Assembly: GCA_009801015.1 (NCBI GenBank)
Contig: VHZZ01003827.1
Span: forward strand, 2,875 to 38,829
Direction: 5' to 3'
Source of the DNA: Silene noctiflora
Taxonomy: Eukaryota > Streptophyta > Magnoliopsida > Caryophyllales > Caryophyllaceae
Length of the DNA: 35,955 bases
Shown here: positions 19,172 to 28,985 of the stretch, in pieces
How the letters are laid out: each line of letters opens with the position of its first letter
Numbering within the stretch: position 1 is the first letter of the stretch
Notes under the pieces: model-generated
The model's input: only the letters and a program-made list of their open reading frames with translations
Database searches by the model: none
What the model was told of the DNA's origin: nothing
Program-made: the position numbers and the translations under genes

Positions 19172-21700
19172 GTAAGCACAGGTTAAATATTTACAGTCGT
19201 GCTGATATTCTTGTACTGCTGTTACAAAACCTGTTGCTTATGATGGTCTCAAACCCACCTTTGATAACCACCACCACGTTCAACAATATCTGTAACATTT
19301 ACTGTAGTGCCTCAAGGAATTCCCGCCTAGGAGTAACATGACCGGATGTTGCAGTCTTACAGTTGTGGTAAAACCTGTTCTTGATAAGTCATACGACTGT
19401 ACGAATAATGATAATTGTATCGAGAAACAAGAATTGGAAAGCCAAAATACCGAGGTTTAGACCAGTGGAACTAGTTTAATGAGGTATTTGCTTTTGTCGG
19501 CCATGTTCTAAACCGAAAAAAACTGAGTATTTGTCTCCATTTGAATGGAGAACCACCTTTGATAACTATACCCATAATCTCTTATTCAAGCTAAAGCCTC
19601 CGTAAGCGTGTTAGTTGCTCATGACTTAATTATTTGAGATCGTCAGTTGTAGGTCATGGCTTCCCATAGTGGCCTTTTACTGGAGTTATTCTGTTAGTTA
19701 GATTCACCAAATAGCCTTGTAATCTTGTATGGCTGTAATCGCTGCTTAGAACTTTTGAAAAAAAAAAAAAACAGGTTAACAGATAACGATTACATGTAAA
19801 AAAGTTACCTAGCCTGCAGGTGTGTGAGTTTAATTGTGTAACCTTGAGGATCCTATACCAGTTCACCGTCCTTCCACAGTTCCGAGTCCGAGTATTATAT
19901 AAATAGCAATTCCTCAGCGAGACTTACAATAGGCTAAAACCTTGTTTAGGTTTTAGGTTGCTTTGCTGGACTGATCAGAAATTATTCAAACTGACTCAAA
20001 TTTACTACTTGGGTCTTAATATTTGATCTCTGCACCTCATTATGGAACATATATCAGTTACGTTCCTCATTTTGATCTATCGACGATGCGTTTCTGGAGT
20101 TTGAAAAGTTCACGGAATGACTTACCTAAGATCTCTTGTTAACCACTGGGAATGACTAGTTAAATACATTTGCATTGGTATGTTTTAACATTGGTTGTTG
20201 CAAAGATGGCTTGACTTGTGGTATGCAAGACATCAACAATAGGTGTGTTGAAAGGGTTGACGAGTTTCCATCTTTAGTATTGTCATTCCACAAAAGTTTG
20301 TGCCGGGAAATGATTCATAGTAATACATAATATGGAGAGTGTGTGATCATGAACTTCTTTGTCTGGTTTCTTGCTCCCTTTCCGGGTTTGGTTTCCCCTA
20401 CTTGCATGTTTGTTTAATAATAGGTTCCTTAAGACGATTCACCATGGCAAACTCTTTCGCACCTGAGGTTTCGTTGTTGGGTGAATTTGCTATTGACTTT
20501 GTGTTCATATTATTACGCAGTGAGCATACATTGCGTTGTTGTGTACATTGATGCTGCATAAGAGAAATATTAGGCAAGTAGAAGCAAAATAATTCAGAAG
20601 TGATAGGATGAGAGAAAGAACAGATACGAATTACAAAGTATTCATGAAGAATGTGACGGGAGATGTGAATAGAGGAGCTTTCAGCTATTGGATCTCTATC
20701 GGTTTTAGTTCTCATCAGTAGACGCGCCTTTATTTCAGCCGTTTCTCTTAAATGCAGCTGATGGATCACACTAACGGAGTAACCTTGAAAACACTTACTA
20801 GTATTCATGGCGAAGATTCAATACTATGATGTCGAAATTGAAGGCATGATGATACTGATACAAAAGATTTAAAGTAATTGCTATCGAAAAATTTTGATCC
20901 TACGCTGACATATTTTTAATTCTCTAGTTGTCCAACATGCAAATAAGTGAGACTAGTATAATTGGTGCAATTTGCACATTTATATCTCGCCATGGCAACT
21001 TGACCCTTTGTACTTGTTCCCAAAATAATGTTAGGACGACATTACTTGGTGTATAATATTTGATAATTATCATAACATCTAATAAGGATTATATTACTCC
21101 ACCATCCCAGTTTTTTGTTTGACTAACTACTCGAAAAAGCAAAAAGTCAAAATTTTGAATTGTTTGTATCCTAAATAATCAAGTCGGTGATGAGTTAGAC
21201 TTTGAACTTGGGGTGTGGGCACTCTGGCCAGTCGAGCTATTATTCCGGCCAAATTTGACGAGTAAAACATCTCCAATTCTTGTCTATTATCTGTAATGGA
21301 TTTATACTACATATTAGTTCATTCCTACGTCATCATCCATTACTTCCGTTTTATGGATTTTGAGGATTTTGACCTACTTCGAGGTTCTAGCATTTAGCAC
21401 AACGTGCGGGGTTGGTCATGGATTTTGAGGATTTTATGGGTCAACAAAGCACCATTCCTTCTCTGAAACAAAGATCGGCAATTACTATAATCTTTGTATA
21501 TGCACAATTGCACACACAACTTTTATGGGTCAACGGAGGGCATGCAACTAAGCACATGCCTCTTCTTTTTATATTGCATTGCATTATTTCTTTTTTTCAT
21601 TATCGTCATTGTAAATCCCGTTTTAACATTTGATTAAAGATATTTTCCTTTTTGTCAAAAAAATACATCCACTATTCTGCTTATTTGTTGTCTTATTTCA
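19172..21700. other. Intergenic, no supported gene
   Basis: 2.5 kb without a gene I can support. The longest open frame (minus strand, 20398-20808, 136 codons) shows no known motif. Half of a Stowaway-like end ('ttactccaccatcccagt') is visible near 21095. Confidence 0.5.
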
Positions 21701-21707
21701 TTTTGGG

Positions 21708-21870
21708 TTGTCTCGGTCAATTGTTATCCTTTTTAGTTTAAGAATGAACTTGATAAACAATTTGATCATTCAAACAAAATTTGGTCCACTTGTCATTTAG
21801 TAATTGACTCCTCCTCTTTTCTTGGTATTTATGCTAAAATCAAATGACAACAATTGACCGAGACGGAGGG
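21708..21870. mobile_element. Diverged Stowaway-like MITE
   Basis: 'tgtctcggtcaattgtta' on the left pairs with 'tgacaacaattgaccgagac' on the right, which continues 'ggaggga' and then TA. The left terminal bases have diverged from the ctccctccg consensus. Confidence 0.5.
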
Positions 21871-22029
21871 AATATATATTTAAACGATTTCTCTCATGGT
21901 AAAACCAAGGAACGAACATGTCGAACACATTCTCAATTTTCAACCTGGCACAACATAACCATGGCCTACGGACACACAACAAACTACTAAGCTGACACGA
22001 ACCCCACTGAGGGTGTTCCCTCAATGTTC

Positions 22030-22560
22030 TGGACTAGAGATCAAATCGGATCGAACTATTTGGTCCGGTCCAAATCGGACCATATTTTATTTGGTCCGAT
22101 CCACAGTCCACCTATTTACTCTACTTTGGTCTTCGGTAAGGTCCTAGATCAAACTGAATGGACCATGGACCAAATTTATATAAGAAAAGAATCTTTAAAA
22201 TAGTAAAATTATTGATTTTATTTTCTATTTTGTTTACATGTACTATAAAACGTGTAATTATTTATTTATATCTAGTAAGAGGATAATGTTGTTTATTTTG
22301 ATCGTTACAAATTTCTTGAGTTCTAATTTTATACTCCTATATTACACCTTGTCGCTTACAATCATATTTGATCCATTTTTGTTCATTTGGCCCGGTCCAT
22401 GCGTTTTTCTTGTCAAGACCGGACCAGACCATAATTAATATGGCTCGTTCTCCGGTCCACCAACCCTTATTTGATTTTTGGTCAAAAAAATTTGGTCCAG
22501 TCTCAGACCGATAAACAACCTTACCAAGTACGAACCACAACGGCACAATGCCCTACCCTT
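22030..22560. repeat. Degenerate 'ggtccggtcc' repeat upstream of the SET gene
   Basis: Clusters of ggtccgatcc/ggaccaaatc words occur at 22050-22170, and gaccggacc/ggtccag words at 22385-22515, on both strands, separated by AT-rich DNA. The pattern matches other degenerate simple-sequence elements in the window. Confidence 0.45.
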
Positions 22561-22594
22561 GAAAGTTGAACCAGACACAACACGACACGACATG

Positions 22595-22730
22595 TGGGCC
22601 AACCTTGACTTTGGGCCCAATCCGTCAATTCCCCCCTTACTGATGTACTGAAGTGCATAATGCAAACAAAAAAACCCGACTCGAAACCGGGTCCCCATTC
22701 ACAACTCTCTCTGCCTTCTCCAAACCCTAA
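22595..22730 (+). promoter_or_regulatory. Two site II (TGGGCC) boxes plus telo-box before the SET gene
   Basis: TGGGCC occurs at 22595-22600 and 22612-22617 (the second within a palindromic gggccc), and AAACCCTAA at 22722-22730, 33 bases before the ATG. Site II elements (bound by TCP factors) with a nearby telo-box are a known arrangement in plant promoters of translation, ribosome-biogenesis and organelle genes. The spacing fits a promoter and 5' leader. The regulatory role is inference. Confidence 0.5.
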
Positions 22731-22762
22731 CCGCCGCCGCCACCTCGACCACCGAGATCTCC

Positions 22763-25700
22763 ATGGCGTCGAGACGTCTACGCGCTTTCAAGCGATGGAT
22801 GTCATCGAACAACATCCAATACAGCGATGCGCTTCACTTCACCGACGATGAACTCGCCGGAATATCCGTATTCTCCACGCGCGACCTCCCCGAAGGCGAC
22901 TTGATTGCCACGATACCTAAAAAATCTTGTCTTACTATAAAAACATCCGGAGCTTCGGAAATGATCGAAGCTGTAGGTTTGGAAGGTAGCTTCGGATTAT
23001 CGGTAGCTATAATGTATGAGCGTAGTTTAGGTTCGGATTCGCCTTGGTCTGGTTACCTTCAGTTATTGCCGTTTCTAGAGGAATTGCCTTTGGTTTGGAG
23101 TTTGGATGAGCTTGATCGTTTTCTTTCTGGTACTGAGCTTCACAAGGTGCTGCTCGTTTCTTTCGGTTTCGTCCATAAACAGTCACTCCGTCACAGTCAT
23201 TTGTTTATGTTTGATTAAAATGCCGCTTATAATGAATATAAAAGGTTAACAAATGACTGAGACGGAAAGAGTACCCTTCGCTTACGTATTTATATTGATA
23301 CTTTTTTCTGTATGTGTTTTTTCGCTCTTCGTGTATAGGTTAAAGGAATAAACATAAAAGGCGATTGGATTGTATATTTGCTATGATCTTGCTTAGTTTA
23401 ATTTGTAGAATGTCATTGCTGTTTGTAATTTGATTAGGAGCATTTGCAATGTTAATTTAGGTAGTGCGTTCCTTTTTATGGAATTTTGCTCTTTAATCGT
23501 TGTGTGGCTTTGCGGTTGAAATGATTATTTCATTTGTTTGCTCAAAATCCAGTTTCATTCTGTGTTGAGTTCACAGAGAGCCATTGTTAAAATTGTTTAT
23601 CTCTTCAGGAAAATAATTACGGTATGACAAAATCATACAGATGGTTGTTACTGCTTGTAAGCTGTGAGCCTGTGATGTGTTTATCTTTAGAAGTTCACTA
23701 GATTCTTGCTTTACACGCTTGTTTTAATCTGAAATGAACTATAAAAATTTTGGATTTTAATGTTTTCCGGACTTTTGTAGACAGACTTTGAAAGAAGATA
23801 AAGCTCTTGTCCATGAGGACTGGAAAGATTACATATTACCTCTAATTCACTTGGAGGAATTTGCATTGAGTCCAAAGTTTTTCAGAGTAGAAGATTACTT
23901 CGCTGCAAAAAGTCTTGTAGCCTCTCGATCCTTTCAAATTGATGATTACCATGGTGAGGGAATGGTTCCTCTGGCAGATTTGTAAGTTTCACCCCTACTT
24001 CTCACTTAGATAAAGTTTAAACTTCTACTCTGGTAATGATATATAGGCCCCCAGTTTGCTTCATCTTTCCCAGTATATATGTCATTATGACGAGCCTTCA
24101 CACCTTCTTGTGGACTAAAAATTTAGAAACGATGAAAGATTGAAGGTTTTACTTGAAAAGATTCCCATAGTCCATAGTTGAATTATGGACTTTGTGCGAT
24201 TAAGATTTCTCTTCTATTGAAGATCTAGGATGATGAGTTACCTTTGACAAACTCTTCTAATTTGTTGCATGCCCTCTCTTGTCATTATACTAGTTTCTAG
24301 GTTTTTAGATGCTATGGAGAGTATGGATTCATCCTATATACCCTCGATCCTCATTGTTCATTAGACTATTTTCCTGATCTATAGATGCTTAGCATTCTTT
24401 TGCCCTGTTCTACTGCTTTAAATATTAAACGCTAAATCAGTTTTAGTTGTGAAATTTAGATTTAATCACAAAACTGGGGCCGAGGATGTGCACTTCACAT
24501 CTGTTGAATCTGATGAGAGTGATGATGAGGGCTTGTCTGATGATGACAATAGCAACGGTGATGAACTGAAAACTCAGACATTTTTGACTGAAGAGGATGA
24601 GTTGATGACTAATGGAATTGATCATAGTTCTTCCATTGGCTCTGAATCACAGTCTCAAGATCTGACAGACAGCCCCCTCGTTTTGGAGATGGTTCTTGTG
24701 AAAGATGTGAAAGCTGGTGCAGAGGTTAGCATCTATTCCTTTTGGATTTTTTTTTTGTTTTCTAACGTTTTCCTTTTTTNNNNNNNNNNNNNNNNNNNNN
24801 NNNNNNNNNNNNNNNNNNNNNNNNNNNNNNNNNNNNNNNNNNNNNNNNNNNNNNNNNNNNNNNNNNNNNNNNNNNNNNNNNNNNNNNNNNNNNNNNNNNN
24901 NNNNNNNNNNNNNNAAGGTGTATTCATTTGATATAATTCATTATGGAGCTTCAACTTTTGTTATCATAGGACTAAAACTGTGTACAACGAGTCACCGACC
25001 TTCCTTTTACCTATTACCTATGGTGAATTGGTGATGTCTGATGTTTTATTATAAATGTTCTTTCTTATTCTTTTGGATTCCTTTCACCGGTTCTTATTTA
25101 GGTGGGGGTCACTAATTTACTGAAGGTGATTTGTTGTAATATGCCTTGCCACAAATGGATAACCATTACCGATGTGTTAAATTTTATGATTATGTTTCTT
25201 ATATCCAACTCTTTTTATCGTCAGGTCTTCAATACATATGGATCTGTAGGCAATGCAGCGCTACTGCATCGTTATGGGTTCACAGAACTGGATAACCCAT
25301 ATGATATTGTGAATATTGATATGGAACTTGTAGTCAAATGGAGTTTGACTCTTGTCACAGGTCGTGAAAGTAGAGCAAGAATATCTTTATGGAGAAAGCT
25401 AAGCTACTCCGGCTGTATTAGCCAGAACTCAGAATATTTCGAAATCTCGCCCGATGGAGAGCCCCAACTCGAGCTATTGATTCTACTATATGTGATCTTA
25501 TTACCCGAAGAAGCATATACTAAATTGGACCTGAAATTAGCTACAAGTCGAGAGTTGGCTAATTCAAGTGCTCCTGATTTGTTCCACAAAAATCAACTTA
25601 TGTGCTCGGATCTATCGGAATTGAGTACCCAAATATTGTTAACGAAGGATGTTTGCAAGGCTCTATTATCCCTAGCTGACATGAGAGAGAGTTTATATGG

Positions 25701-25887
25701 CTCAGGCTCACTGGAAGCTGATATCGAAGACCTGAGAAGATGTGAATGTATCACGGAAAGAAAGTTATATCACTCATTGGTCCTTCGTATTAGTGAAAGA
25801 AGGATAATCCAGAAGCTTAGATGCTATACAAAGAAGGGGATGAAGTCACTAGGAAAGTCGCCTCCTTTGAAGAAATTGAAATCCTGA
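22763..25887 (+). CDS. SET-domain protein lysine methyltransferase, SETD6/Rubisco-LSMT type
   Basis: This family transfers methyl groups from S-adenosylmethionine to lysines of non-histone or histone proteins. Four exons join in frame: 22763-23146, 23785-23981, 24460-24724, 25225-25887 (1509 bases, 502 aa, normal for plant members). The SET domain begins near residue 33 ('GISVFSTRDLPEGDLIATIP'). The NH motif is split across exons 2-3 ('VPLADLFNHKTGAEDVHF', His197), and the tyrosine motif 'VFNTYGSVGNAALLHRYGF' opens exon 4. An acidic insert (about residues 205-250, rich in Asp/Glu/Ser) splits the SET domain, as in some relatives. The rest of exon 4 matches the helical Rubisco-LSMT substrate-binding region in position. 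The Lys/Arg-rich C terminus ('SPPLKKLKS') could act in nuclear targeting. There is no obvious transit peptide. Which Arabidopsis gene is the ortholog and what the substrate is cannot be read from sequence. Confidence 0.88.
23184..23271. mobile_element. Stowaway-like MITE in SET-gene intron 1
   Basis: 'cactccgtcacagtcatttg' on the left and 'caaatgactgagacggaaag' on the right are inverted repeats about 90 bp apart. The element sits only about 37 bases after the exon 1 donor site. Confidence 0.6.
24780..24914. other. Assembly gap (135 N)
   Basis: Unresolved bases inside intron 3 of the SET gene (24725-25224). The protein is continuous across the flanking exons (AGAE|VFNTYG, a conserved junction in the family), so no exon should be hidden here. 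The gap follows a T-rich tract. Confidence 0.95.
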
Positions 25888-26280
25888 CGGATTATTTTCT
25901 GTTTTTGGGACTAAACCATCAGGTGTAGTCCGGATTCAAGCCCGGTAGAATCATAAGGTGCGATAGAACTCTCCCTCCTGCATTTTGATATTGTTGTATC
26001 TTCGACTCGTAAGACATGATTTAGTTTAGGCTACACGGGCCATTATTTTTAGCGACATGGGCGAGCTTCGAGAACGACTTTCCTAATCAGACTAATACCA
26101 CTCCTAATCAGAATGACATGGGCAATCTCTATATAAGCGATGATATAGAGATTGCTCGGGTTGTATCAAACTAATACCACTCCTAATCAGAATTCAACGT
26201 CGAAGATTTTTTTTAAACCTGGCAAAAAATATTTCCTAAACAATAATTAAGATTCAGACTAGGAGTGGTATTAGTTTTGT
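25888..26280. other. Intergenic SET gene-CTD phosphatase gene with repeated modules
   Basis: A short intergenic interval carrying a 24-bp exact direct repeat at 26091-26114 and 26170-26193. A partial inverted copy lies at 26260-26277. A perfect 12-bp inverted repeat lies at 26122-26133 and 26144-26155. It includes the SET gene 3' end and the promoter of the next gene. Confidence 0.7.
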
Positions 26281-26288
26281 TATATAAA
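26281..26288 (+). promoter_or_regulatory. TATA box of the CTD phosphatase-like gene
   Basis: TATATAAA lies 106 bases before the start codon, which would give a 5' leader of roughly 75-80 bases. The repeated modules end immediately upstream. Confidence 0.55.
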
Positions 26289-26393
26289 CAAGGTTTCGTT
26301 TAGTTAATTTACATAATCACATTCAATATTCAATATTTTACCAAAGCCAAATTAAAGGGTTCTTTTAGCAAATAGCAACCATAATTCCATAAG

Positions 26394-27170
26394 ATGATGA
26401 CTGGGAAAACATATGATCGTAATTCCGAAGCTTCAACGCTCACCGAGAATATGTTTAGCGATCGCGATGCAAACTTGAGAAGCTTGATTGCTCGAAAGAA
26501 GCTTCATCTAGTCCTAGACTTGGATCACACGCTTTTTCAAGCGGTTCAAACTCAAGACCTCACCCCTCGTGATCAAGAATGCCTCAAACATTGGAGGTAT
26601 CAAAATTGGTTCAAGGAAGGGAAATTGTTCAAGCTTCAAGATAATTATTTGGTTAAGCCGCGACCTAATGTTTACGCCTTTTTGAAAGAGGCGAGTGCTA
26701 TGTTTGACTTGTCACTCCTTACGTTGGGTACGAAGGACTATGCAATTAAAGCGCTCGAGATACTTGATCCAAAGGGGTTGTATATATCACCCTCGAACGT
26801 GTTTTCTGCAGAGGATTGTAAGAGCCCTATGATAAAAGGTCTGGATGTGGTGAATCAACATGAGCGGGTTGCTTTGGCGGTGGATGACACGAAGTGGGTT
26901 TGGGTTGATAATCCGAAGAATGTGATGGAATTAAACCCATACTTGTTCTTTGAGGAGAAGGGTAATAAACAATGGAATATGAAACACGCAGGGTTGCAAT
27001 TGAGAGGAGATGAAAGTGAGAAATACGGTGAGCTTGCACGAGTTTTACGAGAATTGAAGAAGATTCATATTGCTTTCTTTGATACAGAATCGAACCAAGT
27101 TGATTATGAGAATCGCGATGTTAGGGACGTAGTTGATGATGTAAGGAAGAACTTCAGGTTGTTGAAGTAA
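26394..27170 (+). CDS. FCP1-like RNA polymerase II CTD phosphatase-like protein (CPL4-like), single exon
   Basis: FCP1-family HAD phosphatases remove phosphate from serines of the RNA polymerase II C-terminal domain in the nucleus. This 258-residue open frame has the catalytic DxDxT motif as 'LVLDLDHTLF' (Asp42, Asp44, Thr46), then 'KPRPNVYAFLKEA', the second motif 'LLTLGTKDYA' (Thr110), 'KGLDVV', and the acidic motif 'LAVDDTKWVW' (Asp164, Asp165). All catalytic positions I can align are present. Plant CPL3/CPL4 and yeast/animal FCP1 also have a C-terminal BRCT domain. Here the protein ends soon after the phosphatase domain, so the BRCT is absent, and there is no intron. It may be one of the short CPL4-like paralogs or an old retrocopy. 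Two ATGs start the frame (26394, 26397). I chose the first. Whether RNA polymerase II is its substrate is inference. Confidence 0.85.
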   Translation: MMTGKTYDRNSEASTLTENMFSDRDANLRSLIARKKLHLVLDLDHTLFQAVQTQDLTPRDQECLKHWRYQNWFKEGKLFKLQDNYLVKPRPNVYAFLKEASAMFDLSLLTLGTKDYAIKALEILDPKGLYISPSNVFSAEDCKSPMIKGLDVVNQHERVALAVDDTKWVWVDNPKNVMELNPYLFFEEKGNKQWNMKHAGLQLRGDESEKYGELARVLRELKKIHIAFFDTESNQVDYENRDVRDVVDDVRKNFRLLK

Positions 27171-28200
27171 CTAGACTTTAGTAGAAATTAAGAATAAGCA
27201 GAGTATATTGATTGCTGTGTGTTTTATTTAATTTAATTTACTGCACTTTAAATTTCTCCTTATTAGCTGGCTTATGGGAATTGGGAATAAGCATGCACTA
27301 AGATAAGAATAGAATCTCTGCTAGCCTAAAAAGACGGGAACTCTCGATTGCCTTTGTAAATTGTTTTGCTAATTACTCTGTATTATTTAGAAATTGTATT
27401 TTATTATCTGTTTTGTCAATTATTCCATAATACACTAACACGCAACCAGTATATTTAAATTTCAATGCTAATAACTTCAAACACGACCATAATTGGGTAA
27501 CACATGAGCTATTGAATTGCCTAATTGTTTCTAGTCGGGTTTCGAGTTATTAGCATTCTAATGAAATTTAAATATATTAGTTGCGTGCCACAAAGACTTT
27601 TAGTACAATTTCTAACAATTTAATGAACAAAGGGTCTTGCTTGTTTGTGACGGAGACTATTCGTCATAAGTTGAAGACGGGTAATGCCCCTAGCAAGTTT
27701 GATGGTAAATGGGGGAGAAATAGAGCACTCCATAAATAATGTCACTCTTATATATTGTGAGAGGGGTACTATCCATTTTCAGTTTGTGATAAATAGTGTT
27801 CGTCGCTCATGCTCTGTTGGCCCATCCTTTATTCTATTGAAGATGTCCTAGTCGATCTCAGTTACATTAATTCATGTTTAAAATAAAGGTATCCATTTTG
27901 AATTTAAGACGGAGTAAATATCATATTATTTGTATCGATAAGATAAAAACGAGGTGATTAAATATTAGCAAAAGATCTGTCATATCTATACAAGTCCATG
28001 AATTGTATATTTTTTTTTTTTTGGTACGATAGAGGGGCAAACCCCCGAAATTAAATTTTATGACATATATAATGACTTTGAATTTAACCGAATTATTTAT
28101 TTACTTTTAATTAAAATACTTTTCACCAAGTATATGAAAAGCATTATGACTCACGAAAAAGAATTAGTATGACTTGTGTATAATGACTTAGAATTTTCTT
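27171..28200. other. Intergenic, one strong hairpin, no gene
   Basis: The 3' untranslated region of the CTD phosphatase-like gene, then AT-rich DNA. A long inverted repeat at 27439-27587 is listed separately. No coding region is seen. Confidence 0.5.
27439..27587. repeat. Long hairpin (arms about 49 and 54 bases)
   Basis: The left arm 27439-27487 ('cacgcaaccagtatatttaa' onward) and right arm 27534-27587 (ending 'aaatatattagttgcgtg') are near-perfect reverse complements. There are a few mismatches and a 5-base insertion in the right arm (ctaat, near 27557), around a 46-base loop. It could be a small MITE or a folded RNA precursor. No known miRNA sequence was recognised. Confidence 0.7.
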
Positions 28201-28204
28201 TTAG

Positions 28205-28300
28205 TTGGCCGAAGATGTTTTAGTTTAATGGTTAAGACGGAGGTATTGTGGACAATAGATTATAGGTTTGAATTCCCCCTTCCTCTATTGTAATGCGACT
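28205..28300 (+). mobile_element. tRNA-derived SINE-like fragment
   Basis: An A-box-like 'tagtttaatgg' (28221-28231) is followed 33 bases later by a B-box-like 'ggtttgaattccc' (28265-28277). This is the spacing of an RNA polymerase III internal promoter. The intervening sequence does not fold as a normal tRNA and there is no acceptor stem, so I call it a SINE head rather than a tRNA gene. Its 3' end is not clear. Confidence 0.45.
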
Positions 28301-28597
28301 AAGTATGCGCTTCCATTGACCAAGAATAGGTCATATCACAAATTCCTATTTAAAACAGATCATATCTATTTTAATTTTAAAACGGATCTAACTGTATTTG
28401 AGAAGATGTAGATGTGAAAACGGGAATATTTAGAAGTAATTTAATATGACTCAAAAGTCAAGCATGGCTAGTCAATTAAAATTGAAAATTACGGGAGTAA
28501 TATCACTTATTTTGGTATTGAGTTTAATATTATTGAACGCACAAACTTATTATTTGCGGTATATTTAACTATTGAGTTTAATATCATTCAAAGTTGG

Positions 28598-28777
28598 TTG
28601 GTGTGAATAATAAGAGCTCCAATATCTTAAACAAGTGGTTAGGTTCGATTCTTGGCTCTTATGAATGAAAAAAATCAAATTTAAAAGGGGTCTACCCATT
28701 AGGTTGCCTTCAATATCAGAATGAAGATTGTCCTCTATATCGGTGGGGATACTGCTGGTAAACACTGGAAAAAAAAA
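28598..28777 (+). mobile_element. Possible SINE with A-rich tail
   Basis: A B-box-like 'ggttcgattct' (28642-28652) is followed by a unique body and a 9-base A tail (28769-28777), about 180 bp in all, fitting plant SINE size. An A box and target-site duplication were not convincingly found. Confidence 0.35.
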
Positions 28778-28887
28778 TATTACTCCTATCTGTTAGTCAT
28801 ATACGTGAGCTTGACTCTAATTGATCCGACATTAAAACTATATAAAAAAGTGATTAAATATTGAGATTAAATTGAACTATTCAAGTA

Positions 28888-28895
28888 TATATAAA
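28888..28895 (+). promoter_or_regulatory. TATA box of the DODA-like gene
   Basis: TATATAAA lies 90 bases upstream of the ATG, giving a predicted leader of about 60 bases. No other motif upstream was recognised with confidence. Confidence 0.5.
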
Positions 28896-28985
28896 TGTAC
28901 TAATAATGTTAGTGAATGACCAAAATTAATCCCATCTAAAAACAAACACAACTTATCTATTTCTCTTCAAACAATTCGGACAAAA

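Noticed and set aside
20398..20808. 136-codon minus-strand open frame
   Set aside because: It has no known motif and no splice partner or promoter that I could see, and its composition looks non-coding. Too weak to call.
23141..23218. Read-through of SET exon 1 to a stop at 23218
   Set aside because: Splicing at 23146 to 23785 restores the family sequence (TELHK|TLKEDKALVHEDW). The read-through reads intron.
28221..28277. tRNA gene suggested by A-box and B-box
   Set aside because: There is no acceptor stem pairing and no anticodon arm, so a SINE head fits better.
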